From CAYREX01 sp964423505 (GTDB taxonomy: Bacteria > Fermentibacterota > Fermentibacteria > Fermentibacterales > JCC-6): DNA of 64,000 nt. Below, piece after piece: positions 9,729-16,016 of the stretch. Numbering within the stretch: position 1 is the first letter of the stretch; the number at the start of each line of letters is the position of its first letter. The stretch lies in contig CAYREX010000006.1 in assembly GCA_964423505.1 (NCBI GenBank), forward strand, positions 62,001-126,000, written 5' to 3'. The notes beneath the pieces were generated by a model, which was not told where the DNA came from, did not search any database, and saw nothing but the letters and a program-made list of their open reading frames with translations. The position numbers were made by a program, and so were the translations under genes.

Positions 9729-9988
9729 TGCAATACATGACATGCATTTGTGGGCCGGAACACCCGGCAGGAGCCATGCTTACTCGACTGCATGGCCCCC
9801 TGGGTCAGGAGCACCCGGGAGCAGGATGCCGGAGCCCCGAGGCTGCTCCCTCGGGTCTTGACGCCACCCGTCAGGGGAGGTGGATCCAGACCCATCGTTG
9901 CTCGACCAGTCTCGCATGTGTCAGGTCCGGCTGCCTGTGGAGGTGAAGGGACATCCACGGCGGTCGGCCGCAACCGGAAGGAACGGAG

Positions 9989-10486
9989 ATGATGCGAAGG
10001 GGATGGATCGGAATCCTGTCCGTCGCCGCGGCGGCGACTCTACCGTCGGCGGCCCCGGCCGGGGACTACCTCGAACCGGACTCGGCCTGGAAGGTGCTGG
10101 AGAATCTGCAGACCGCCTACTCCCTGCTGGACATCGATGGATACATCTCCTGTCTTGGGGATGGCTTCGAGTTCGTCTACGTGGAGGTGGACACGACCGG
10201 GGAGAGGGTCGAGACCCGATGGGGAGCGGACGTTGAGGAGGAGTTCCACAGGGCCATGTTCGCCGAGGTGGAGCGGATCGACTTCGCCCTCACCGGAGAC
10301 GGATCGGAGCCTCGCCCCGAGGCCGGGGAGGGTTCGGTGGCCATGGAGCGCGGTTTCGAGCTGGAGATCGCCACGGAGGGGGACCACTACGAGACCGTGG
10401 GGGAGCTTCTCTTCGTATGCAGGCCGGACTCGGCAGGGAGATGGGCCATAGTACAGTGGTGGGACGTTACCGGATCGCGCGGTTGA
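9989..10486 (+). CDS. Secreted NTF2/SnoaL-like protein of unknown function
   Basis: A 165-residue protein with an N-terminal signal peptide (MMRRGWIGILSVAAAATLPSAAPA). The mature part begins with a helix-rich segment (AWKVLENLQTAYSLLDIDGYISCLGDGFEF) and continues as alternating strands ending in WAIVQWWDVTG, which is the pattern of NTF2-like or SnoaL-like alpha+beta barrels. No catalytic residues can be assigned. GGAACGGAG lies just before the double ATG at 9989/9992. It is flanked by non-coding DNA on both sides and converges on the rubrerythrin gene. Confidence 0.65.
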   Translation: MMRRGWIGILSVAAAATLPSAAPAGDYLEPDSAWKVLENLQTAYSLLDIDGYISCLGDGFEFVYVEVDTTGERVETRWGADVEEEFHRAMFAEVERIDFALTGDGSEPRPEAGEGSVAMERGFELEIATEGDHYETVGELLFVCRPDSAGRWAIVQWWDVTGSRG

Positions 10487-10572
10487 GGAGCTCCCCTTCC
10501 GGGAGCCCATGACCCGGGTCGATCATCGGGCCTCCTCGGTTGGTCTGGCACCCGAAGGGAACTCACCGGCCC

Positions 10573-10602
10573 GGGGGGCTGCCGCCGAAGCCGGCAGCCC
10601 CT
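10573..10602. terminator. GC-rich hairpin between convergent genes
   Basis: Ten perfect base pairs (GGGGCTGCCG with CGGCAGCCCC) around a 7-base loop, placed between the stops of the NTF2-like gene and the rubrerythrin gene. There is no U-tract on either strand, so this is at best a weak or factor-assisted terminator. Confidence 0.3.
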
Positions 10603-10672
10603 CGACCGGTCAACCTGTATTCGAATCTACGGAAGCAATGATGCACGACCTCGCAGGCCAGCGGCCCCCGCC

Positions 10673-11173
10673 TCAGATCTCGGGCCAGAACCCGTTCTCG
10701 AACCAGATCCTCTCCTGCAGGGTCCTGTCCATATCGGCCAGCATCTCCAGGTGGCCCTGCTCCCAGCGGGCCAGCCAGTCGTAGAGGTCACGCTCCAGAT
10801 CGCTCTCCGCCTCCCCGGCCTTATCGGAGTAGTAGGCCTGAGCCTCCTTCTCCAGCGCCATGGCGGCTGAGATGGCCGCGGCCTCGTAACCGGCGGCATC
10901 GACCTCCTTGCGTACCCGTCCGATGATGTCCCTGACGGGGTGTCCCTCTACCTTACCGAGCTCCCCTGTCGCCGCCAGCCTGCCCTCCCGGACCAGCGAA
11001 GAGTAGTGCTGCTCCAGCACCTCCTCGTGCCGCCTCTCCTCGTCGGCCATCGTGGAGAAGACCTCCTCGACCGCATCGCTGCCGGCAGCATCCGCCACCT
11101 TCCGGTAGAAGGCCTGTCCGCGCCTCTCCAGCAGAATGGCTCCCTTGATGGCATCCATTGCCCTGTCGCTCAT
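10673..11173 (-). CDS. Rubrerythrin-type ferritin-like diiron protein
   Basis: A 166-residue four-helix-bundle protein. Glu/His iron ligands are seen in repeated pattern: LLERRGQAFYRKVAD, EERRHEEVLEQH, ALEKEAQAYY and WEQGHLEML. It lacks the C-terminal rubredoxin domain of classical rubrerythrin, so it is an erythrin-like member, likely reducing peroxide or handling iron in an anaerobe. The ATG at 11173 is chosen because GGAGGTAA sits 6-7 bases before it; the frame extends to a TTG at 11188, which would place the ribosome site inside the gene. Confidence 0.88.
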   Translation of the reverse strand: MSDRAMDAIKGAILLERRGQAFYRKVADAAGSDAVEEVFSTMADEERRHEEVLEQHYSSLVREGRLAATGELGKVEGHPVRDIIGRVRKEVDAAGYEAAAISAAMALEKEAQAYYSDKAGEAESDLERDLYDWLARWEQGHLEMLADMDRTLQERIWFENGFWPEI

Positions 11174-11440
11174 CGGCGTTACCTCCAATGTCCTTCTTCG
11201 GTTGTCGTGTCAGCAGTGAGAATCTCCTGCCCTGGCTGCCGGTTCCCCGCTCCATCCTGGAAGCTCTGAGGACTACGTAGGCCACGCTTGCAATCGAGTC
11301 TGGTTCGAACGTCGGGAGGCCCAGGGGCTGGCCCGGCACTCAACGCCATCATTGACCATGGACTTCGGCATAAACAGCACGGGATGCCCAGACTTTCGCC
11401 TCGGCGCCGCTGCCTGGTTCATGCTGTTGTTACAGCGGCC

Positions 11441-11671
11441 CTATCTCTGATGAGCCACATACTCGTCAAGCAGAGTCCGTATCATTCTCTGGTAACGAGT
11501 GTTGTGAAGCTCAGCTTCCCTCTTGAAGAACTCAACACTACGCCTGGTCAGCGAGATGGTGATCTTCACCGTCTCGTCCTTGAGTGCGAGTTCCTCGGGG
11601 GAGGGGAGAAAGTCCTCCACAACCCTGACTTCTCCTATCGGCTCATCAGTGTACTTAACCTTGGTCTTCAT
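11441..11671 (-). CDS. brnA: BrnA-like antitoxin
   Basis: A 76-residue protein ending in a ribbon-helix-helix type DNA-binding segment (VKITISLTRRSVEFFKREAELHNTRYQRMIRTLLDEYV). In the BrnT/BrnA family the antitoxin binds the toxin and represses the operon. The start MKTKVKYTDEPIG at 11671 overlaps the 3' end of the toxin gene by 17 bp, so the two are coupled; an upstream ATG at 11707 in the same frame is less likely. This segment is clearly less GC-rich than its neighbours, in line with horizontal acquisition. Confidence 0.78.
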   Translation of the reverse strand: MKTKVKYTDEPIGEVRVVEDFLPSPEELALKDETVKITISLTRRSVEFFKREAELHNTRYQRMIRTLLDEYVAHQR

Positions 11672-11936
11672 ATATCCGTTTTCCCTTTCGCCAGCATCCT
11701 GCTCCAATAATCCTAATCTGCTTGCTACGGTAGACGAAGCGTACCGTCAGGATTCCCTCGGCAACACGACCGATACAGTAGAATCGCTTCTCATCCTGAC
11801 TGTGAGACAGATCCTCAAGAATGATCCTTAGAGGGTCCAGGAATGCCAGCTGAGCCATCGAGAAGAATACGCCGTGCTTCTTCTGGTTCAGTCTGTCCTT
11901 GGTCTCATCCCACTGGAAATCCGGTCTCTTCTTCAT
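11655..11936 (-). CDS. brnT: BrnT-like toxin (RelE-fold ribonuclease)
   Basis: A 93-residue protein with the BrnT pattern: DFQWDETKDRLNQKKHGVFF at the N-terminus, FLDPLRIILED, EKRFYCIGR, and RIIGAGCWRKGKRIYED at the C-terminus. BrnT family toxins cleave RNA and arrest growth. The start at ATG 11936 fits the family length; a longer version from 11963 adds nine residues. Neither has a strong ribosome site. It lies upstream of, and overlaps, the antitoxin gene. Being close to a tmRNA integration scar and in low-GC DNA suggests that it arrived with a mobile element. Confidence 0.82.
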   Translation of the reverse strand: MKKRPDFQWDETKDRLNQKKHGVFFSMAQLAFLDPLRIILEDLSHSQDEKRFYCIGRVAEGILTVRFVYRSKQIRIIGAGCWRKGKRIYEDQG

Positions 11937-12114
11937 GAATCGAATATGATTGCGATATGGCATATTGTCAATACTATGGTATGGGCATCAGTCGGTTGCA
12001 GCATCCATTGGAAAGCAAGAACTGACCGTCTCTCAGCACTTGCGAACGACGCAGACAACGCAGGTATCTCACATGATTTGCGTGCGCTATGCGTGCACCA
12101 GGAGGATGACGACG

Positions 12115-12161
12115 AGAATAGAAAGGCCGCTGACTCCCTTTTCGGCAAGGAGTTAGCGGCC
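12115..12161 (-). terminator. Rho-independent terminator next to duplicated ssrA end
   Basis: On the minus strand a long hairpin (GGCCGCT with AGCGGCC, extended by ACTCC/GGAGT) is followed by TTTCTATTC. It lies directly after the 20 bp copy of the ssrA 3' end, as a tmRNA terminator would, suggesting that it is the original ssrA terminator displaced by an insertion. Confidence 0.65.
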
Positions 12162-12170
12162 GCCTTGGAG

Positions 12171-12190
12171 TGGTGGAGGCGGCGGGATTC
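12171..12190. repeat. 20 bp direct repeat, copy of ssrA 3' end (att-like)
   Basis: TGGTGGAGGCGGCGGGATTC, identical to 12307-12326 at the tmRNA 3' end, in the same orientation and 136 bp away. It covers CCA, the acceptor strand and part of the T-stem, which is the usual attachment site of tyrosine integrases that use tmRNA genes. Confidence 0.75.
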
Positions 12191-12263
12191 CCTTCGGCCG
12201 GGAACTGGCTTCCGAGCTCAGGGCAAGCTCACCCTGCGGGTTCTCATCCCGCTGGGAACCTGC

Positions 12264-12306
12264 AAAGAAGAGATCGGGGCACCCCTTCGGATGCCCCTTC
12301 TCTTCA
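12264..12306 (-). terminator. ssrA Rho-independent terminator
   Basis: Directly after the tmRNA CCA end on the minus strand: AAGAGA, then a 9 bp stem (GGGGCATCC / GGGTGCCCC) with a GAAG tetraloop, then TCTCTT closing the outer stem and a CTTT tail. Confidence 0.85.
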
Positions 12307-12326
12307 TGGTGGAGGCGGCGGGATTC
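12307..12326. repeat. 20 bp direct repeat at ssrA 3' end (att-like, intact copy)
   Basis: Partner of the copy at 12171-12190; here the sequence continues into the complete T-arm of tmRNA. Confidence 0.75.
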
Positions 12327-12658
12327 GAACCCGCGTCCGGGAACAGGGACCCAACGGCTCTACATGCTTAGGCCGGATCGCTCTCGCGCCGGATCGGCTC
12401 CGGTCGGCGTAACCGGCGCCAGCCATCCGTAATTGTCTCGTCCCTTCGGCCGAACGGCGTCACCTCCGGGACCAGGCCGCCTTATGACGCCCGCTCCCCG
12501 GCCGGCGACCGTCTCCGGGGTGGGCGGCCGGTCCGCTTTGGGACCGGCTGTGCCGTTATTTACGCGGCAACTGTGTTGTTCCGCCTGTTTAACGAGGCAG
12601 CGGACCTCGGCATGCAACCGCTGGACCGCTTCTGAGCCCGTCGATACCGGTCGCCCCC
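12307..12658 (-). ncRNA. ssrA: Transfer-messenger RNA (tmRNA)
   Basis: 352 nt RNA that rescues stalled ribosomes. The 5' end GGGGGCG pairs with CGCCTCC before A-CCA, which is encoded. The tRNA-like part is clear: ATCGACGGG near the 5' end, TAAGCATGTAG and GGACGCGGGTTCGAATCC near the 3' end. The shared element TGCATGCCGAGG leads into pseudoknot 1 (GAGG-TCCGC-CCTC ... GCGGA). After that comes AACAACACAGTT, then GCC GCG TAA in the loop of a GCCG/CGGC helix equivalent to E. coli helix 5. Aligned to E. coli, the stop codon and final Ala-Ala match, but about 24 nt of tag sequence are missing between pseudoknot and helix. The in-frame end reads NNTVAA-stop. Confidence 0.95.
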
Positions 12659-12677
12659 ATCGCGGTCCACGTTCATT

Positions 12678-12705
12678 ATTATGGGGCCTGCGGGCCCTTC
12701 GTCAA
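12678..12705 (-). promoter_or_regulatory. ssrA promoter (sigma70-type)
   Basis: Minus strand TTGACG (12705-12700), 16 bp spacer, CATAAT (12683-12678), about 20 bp before the mature tmRNA 5' end, which would be made by RNase P cleavage. Confidence 0.7.
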
Positions 12706-12740
12706 GCCCCCGGGCTTGCGCCGCCGGGGGGCTTTTCGTA
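12704..12740 (+). terminator. Terminator-like hairpin upstream of rpmB
   Basis: AAGCCCCCGG pairs with CCGGGGGGCTT (one bulged G), followed by TTTTCGTATTTAT on the plus strand. No plus-strand gene precedes it, so it may block antisense transcription across ssrA or act as an attenuator in the rpmB leader. It overlaps the -35 region of the ssrA promoter. Confidence 0.4.
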
Positions 12741-12787
12741 TTTATAGCCTTCTGCACTGAACACGCAATCAGGGAATCGGAGACAAA

Positions 12788-12976
12788 ATGTCCTGGAAGT
12801 GCGACATCTGCGGCAAGTCCCCTTCCGTGGGCAACCGCGTCAGTCACTCCAACAAGCACACCAAGCACGTCTGGAAGCCCAACCTCCAGTCTGCGCGGGT
12901 AATGCTCGACGGCAAGGTCCGGAAAGTCAAGGTCTGCACCACCTGCATCCGTTCCGGGAAGGTGGAGAAGGTCTGA
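12788..12976 (+). CDS. rpmB: 50S ribosomal protein L28
   Basis: A 62-residue basic protein of the large ribosomal subunit. It has the L28 pattern: CDICGKSPSVGNRVSHSNKHTKHVWKPNLQ and the C-terminal KVKVCTTCIRSGKVEKV. The two CxxC pairs (residues ~5-8 and near the C-terminus) make it the zinc-binding form. ATG 12788 follows CGGAGAC. It is monocistronic, with its own terminator, and is divergent from ssrA. Confidence 0.96.
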   Translation: MSWKCDICGKSPSVGNRVSHSNKHTKHVWKPNLQSARVMLDGKVRKVKVCTTCIRSGKVEKV

Positions 12977-13000
12977 CCGGGGCCGCCAGGCAATGAAGCG

Positions 13001-13031
13001 GCGGGGGCATGGTGCCCCCGCCCTTCTTTTT
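13001..13031 (+). terminator. rpmB Rho-independent terminator
   Basis: Nine bp stem GCGGGGGCA / TGCCCCCGC with a three-base loop, followed by CCTTCTTTTT. Confidence 0.85.
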
Positions 13032-13056
13032 ACAGCTGTCAGCAGCCGGTCTCCAG

Positions 13057-14721
13057 CTACTCCTCGCAGGTATCCTCGGCATCCATGTGCCTCGACTGGT
13101 CGAGGCTGAGCGAGGCCTGCAGCTCCCGGGAGAGCCTGGTGTGGCCGAAGCCCATGTTCAGGAAGTCCCACTCGTAGGGTGTCTCCGGGGTGATGTCCCG
13201 GAAGACCCAGCCCATGTCGATGCCGGCCCTGTCGAAGGCTGTGTTCCAGCCGACGCCGGTGAGGCGCTCCTCCAGGGCCTTCCCGGTGGAGCTCTCGCCC
13301 CTGGCGAGCAGGGCCCTTACATGGGCATCCCTCGGGTCTCCCGAGGTGAGCTCGACTTTACCCTTGACCTCTGCAAGCCGCTCCTCCAGGTCCTCCAGCA
13401 TCTTCCTGAGAACGGTGGGATGCTTCATGCCGCACCACTGGAAGGCTGTCCAGGGCTTGGGGACGAAGGGGTTCACGCTGATTCTGAGAGTCTGGCTCGT
13501 CAGCTTCCGGACGTCTTTGACCAGCTCGACTATGGTGGCCCGGTCCCCGTCGGTCTCGAAGGGGAGGCCGACCATGAAGAAGAGCCTGACGCCTCCCCTG
13601 CCGCCCGTCTTCACGTAGCGTCTGACCTGGGAGAGGATGTCGGCGTTCGTCATGCGCTTGCCGATTATTCTGCGCAGGTCGTCCGAGCCGGTCTCAGGGG
13701 CCATCACCAGGGAGCTCCTGGAGAGGTCCAGAGAGAGCTCACGGAGCTGCCGCCTGTCCTCCGGATGGAGGGAGACCATCGTGATGCTGTGGCCGCCCTT
13801 CTTCGCCGCCTTCTCTATGGCCTTCATCTCCGAATGGGAGGTCGGGGAGCAGCCCATCAGGGCTATGTCGGTTCCCCTGGGGAGCTCCTCCATGACCATC
13901 TCCACGTCCTCGAGCCTGGTCTCCCGGTAGGGCAGGCCGACGTAGCCGGGCAGGCAGAACTTGCAGCTGTAGGGACAGCCCCTGGATATCTCCAGCATCA
14001 CCGACCCGCCGTGCATGCACCTCGGTGACCTGGCGCAGGAGAGCACGCCCAGCCTGTCCGCCCCCGCCCACTGCCTCATGATGGAGCTGACCCTGCCCGG
14101 TATGCCGTGAACGGATGGGACGTACATGCCCGGGAGGGCAGCGAGGCGGCGAAGCATCTTGACCTTCGAGGCTCCCTGGGCGCCCAGGCTCTTTATGGTA
14201 TCGAGCACCGGGCCGATGGAGGGCTCGGTCTCACCTATCACGAAGGCGTCCATGAAGCGGGCCATCGGCATGGGGTTGGAGGTCACCGGGATTCCACCGG
14301 CCACGAGGAGGGGCCACTTCTCCCTCCGCTCCGAGGCCGGGAGACGGATGCCGGAGACGGACATCATCTCGAGGGCGCGCTCGTAGTCAAGCTCGCTCTG
14401 GAAGGCGAAGACCAGCAGGTCGGAAGCCCTGATGGACCTGCCCGTCTCCAGGGTGACCATTGGATGACCGTACCTGCGCCGCCAGTGGTGCTCGTCCTTC
14501 TCCGGGAAGAAGGCCCGTTCGCAGTTGGTCTCCGGCCAGGCCGAGAGCTGGTGGTAGGCGCTCTGGTACCTGAGTGAAGACATGGCCGAGGCGTAGCTGC
14601 CCGGCGACGCCAGGACTATGTCGAAGATTCCGGAGGGCTGCTCCGGGAGCACCCTCTCCTCGGCCTCGAGGACCTCGAGGCGTCTCTTCTCGTACCTGTC
14701 GGATGCCGGTCTGCGACTCAT
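13057..14721 (-). CDS. B12-binding-type radical SAM protein
   Basis: A 554-residue cytoplasmic protein. The N-terminal ~220 residues resemble the cobalamin-binding region of radical SAM proteins (DIVLASPGSYASAMSSLRYQ, LVAGGIPVTSNPMPMARFMDAFVIGETE). The radical SAM cluster motif CPYSCKFC (CxxxCxxC) lies near residue 250 in LEISRGCPYSCKFCLPGYVGLPYR. Later LVMAPETGSDDLRRIIGKRMT and RLFFMVGLPFETDGD match the family's substrate-barrel region. It resembles the TIGR03960-like group, which often sits beside a TIGR03936-type partner; none is present here. The substrate is unknown. Start ATG 14721 has a modest GGGG site. It is transcribed alone from its own promoter downstream of ftsZ. Confidence 0.85.
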   Translation of the reverse strand: MSRRPASDRYEKRRLEVLEAEERVLPEQPSGIFDIVLASPGSYASAMSSLRYQSAYHQLSAWPETNCERAFFPEKDEHHWRRRYGHPMVTLETGRSIRASDLLVFAFQSELDYERALEMMSVSGIRLPASERREKWPLLVAGGIPVTSNPMPMARFMDAFVIGETEPSIGPVLDTIKSLGAQGASKVKMLRRLAALPGMYVPSVHGIPGRVSSIMRQWAGADRLGVLSCARSPRCMHGGSVMLEISRGCPYSCKFCLPGYVGLPYRETRLEDVEMVMEELPRGTDIALMGCSPTSHSEMKAIEKAAKKGGHSITMVSLHPEDRRQLRELSLDLSRSSLVMAPETGSDDLRRIIGKRMTNADILSQVRRYVKTGGRGGVRLFFMVGLPFETDGDRATIVELVKDVRKLTSQTLRISVNPFVPKPWTAFQWCGMKHPTVLRKMLEDLEERLAEVKGKVELTSGDPRDAHVRALLARGESSTGKALEERLTGVGWNTAFDRAGIDMGWVFRDITPETPYEWDFLNMGFGHTRLSRELQASLSLDQSRHMDAEDTCEE

Positions 14722-14776
14722 GCTACCCCGAAACCCTCCCCTCGCATGCTGTCGTAATATACGAAGGGAGTCGCCG

Positions 14777-14813
14777 GAGCGCTATAACAGCGCTCTATAG
14801 GATTGAATGACAA
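14777..14813 (-). promoter_or_regulatory. Candidate promoter with overlapping inverted repeat, upstream of radical SAM gene
   Basis: Minus strand TTGTCA (14813-14808), 18 bp, TGTTAT (14789-14784). The -10 sits inside a perfect 7 bp inverted repeat GAGCGCT-AGCGCTC (14777-14795), which could be a repressor site or a hairpin. Confidence 0.4.
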
Positions 14814-14817
14814 GCCT

Positions 14818-15981
14818 TTAGTCGCGAAGCTTCTTCAGAAAGGGCGGCTGCTTCTTCCGCTCCCTCTCGCTCTTCTCCCCCGCGGGCTGGGTCGAGGGGA
14901 ACGCCACGCTTGACCTCTCCCGGGACCTCCCGAACTCATTCGAGACACTCGCGGGGATGACATGCCTGACCTCCTCCCTCTCCGGCTCCTCTATCTCGCC
15001 GAAGCCGGTGGCGATCACGGTGACCTTCAGCCTGTCGCCCATGCCGTCGACGATGCTGGTGCCCAGTGAGACGTCCGCCTGACCGCCCACAGCGTCGGTT
15101 ACTATCTCCACCGCCTCGTGGAACTCGGACATGCGAAGGCTGCCGGAGGCCTGCACGCTTATCAGCAGCGACCTTGCCCCGTCTATGGAGACGTTCTCGA
15201 GGAGCGGGTCGGAGATGGCCCTGGTGGCCGCCTCGGAAGCCCTGTGCTCGCCGTTGCAGCAGCCGGTACCCATCATGGCGCCGCCGCCGGTGGTTATGAC
15301 CTTCTTGATGTCCTGGAAGTCGAGGTTTATGAGGCCGGGCGAGCAGATGATGTTGGCGATTCCCTCCACGGCGTCCTTGAGCGTACGGTTGCCCCTCGCG
15401 AAGGCTCCCGTTACCGTCTCCTCGTCGCCGGCCTCCCTGAGGATGCTGTCGTTCGGGATGACGATGAGGGTGTCCACCTCGTCGCGGAGCGCTCCGATGC
15501 CCTGGTCGGCCCTGAGCTGCACCACGGAGCCCTCCACCTTGAAGGGCCTGGTGACAACGCCGACCGTTATCGCCCCGACGTTGCGGGCGACCCTGGCCAC
15601 GACCGGGCCCGCGCCGGTGCCGGTACCTCCGCCCATGCCGGCGGCTATGAAGACCATGCTGCTGTCCTGTATGGCCTCCTCTATCTCCTTCCGGCTCTCC
15701 TCCGCCGCGCTCTCCCCAGTCTCGCAGTTGCCCCCGGTGCCCTGCCCCCCGGTGAGCTTGGGACCGAGCTGTATGGTCTGGTCGGCCTTGCAGCTGTTGA
15801 GGGCCTGGAGGTCGGTGTTCATAGCCACGTACTCCACGCCCACGATGTCGGCCTGTATCATCATGTCTATGGCGTTGCAGCCGCACCCTCCGACGCCGAC
15901 CACGGTCAGCTTGGGCTTGCCCTTGTACTCCTCGGTCACCTCCACTATGTGGAGCCTGGGTCCTTCCTCTGCCGGCAGCAT
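14818..15981 (-). CDS. ftsZ: Cell division protein FtsZ
   Basis: Tubulin-like GTPase that forms the division ring. 387 residues from ATG 15981. The tubulin signature GGGTGTGAG is at ~117-125, the T7 loop region is NLDFQD, and the C-terminal tail PPFLKKLRD is the FtsA/ZipA-type binding peptide. Odd feature: seven cysteines, several in nucleotide loops (GGCGCNA at 31-37, GGNC at 83-86, GTGCCNG); E. coli FtsZ has none. The start at 15981 follows GGGAGGTAGGCAG; a start at 16020 overlaps the ftsA stop (ATGA) and has AGGAG upstream, but would add a Gly/Arg-rich stretch that reads like leader. It is last in the dcw operon. Confidence 0.97.
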   Translation of the reverse strand: MLPAEEGPRLHIVEVTEEYKGKPKLTVVGVGGCGCNAIDMMIQADIVGVEYVAMNTDLQALNSCKADQTIQLGPKLTGGQGTGGNCETGESAAEESRKEIEEAIQDSSMVFIAAGMGGGTGTGAGPVVARVARNVGAITVGVVTRPFKVEGSVVQLRADQGIGALRDEVDTLIVIPNDSILREAGDEETVTGAFARGNRTLKDAVEGIANIICSPGLINLDFQDIKKVITTGGGAMMGTGCCNGEHRASEAATRAISDPLLENVSIDGARSLLISVQASGSLRMSEFHEAVEIVTDAVGGQADVSLGTSIVDGMGDRLKVTVIATGFGEIEEPEREEVRHVIPASVSNEFGRSRERSSVAFPSTQPAGEKSERERKKQPPFLKKLRD

Positions 15982-16016
15982 CTGCCTACCTCCCTCTCTT
16001 CCCCCTGCGCATCCGT

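Larger units (their letters stand above)
11937..12306. other. Non-coding stretch downstream of ssrA, likely integration remnant
   Basis: 370 bp with no convincing gene. From right to left (ssrA direction) it holds the ssrA terminator, two short inverted repeats (CAGGG/CCCTG and GCGGG/CCCGC between 12217 and 12260), a 20 bp copy of the ssrA 3' end at 12171-12190, and a second terminator hairpin at 12115-12161. The part from 11937 to about 12115 is low-GC and shows nothing recognisable. Confidence 0.6.

Noticed and set aside
9773..9796. GCCATGC/GCATGGC hairpin after the DUF579-like gene
   Set aside because: Seven bp stem with a 10-base loop and no U-tract; not convincing as a terminator or RNA element.
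8822..9946. 374-codon plus-strand frame around the DUF579-like gene
   Set aside because: Different frame from the recognisable methyltransferase and Arg/Gly-rich throughout, typical of a shadow frame.
11288..11710. 140-codon plus-strand frame
   Set aside because: Runs antisense to brnA and has no ribosome site or recognisable domain.
12360..12617. 85-codon frame inside ssrA as the tmRNA tag
   Set aside because: Far too long for a tag, lacks the hydrophobic -LAA type ending, and its stop falls in the tRNA-like domain. The stop in the helix 5 loop fits far better.
12560..13171. 203-codon minus frame across rpmB and the ssrA 5' part
   Set aside because: Shadow of rpmB and ssrA; only its last codons coincide with the tmRNA tag region.
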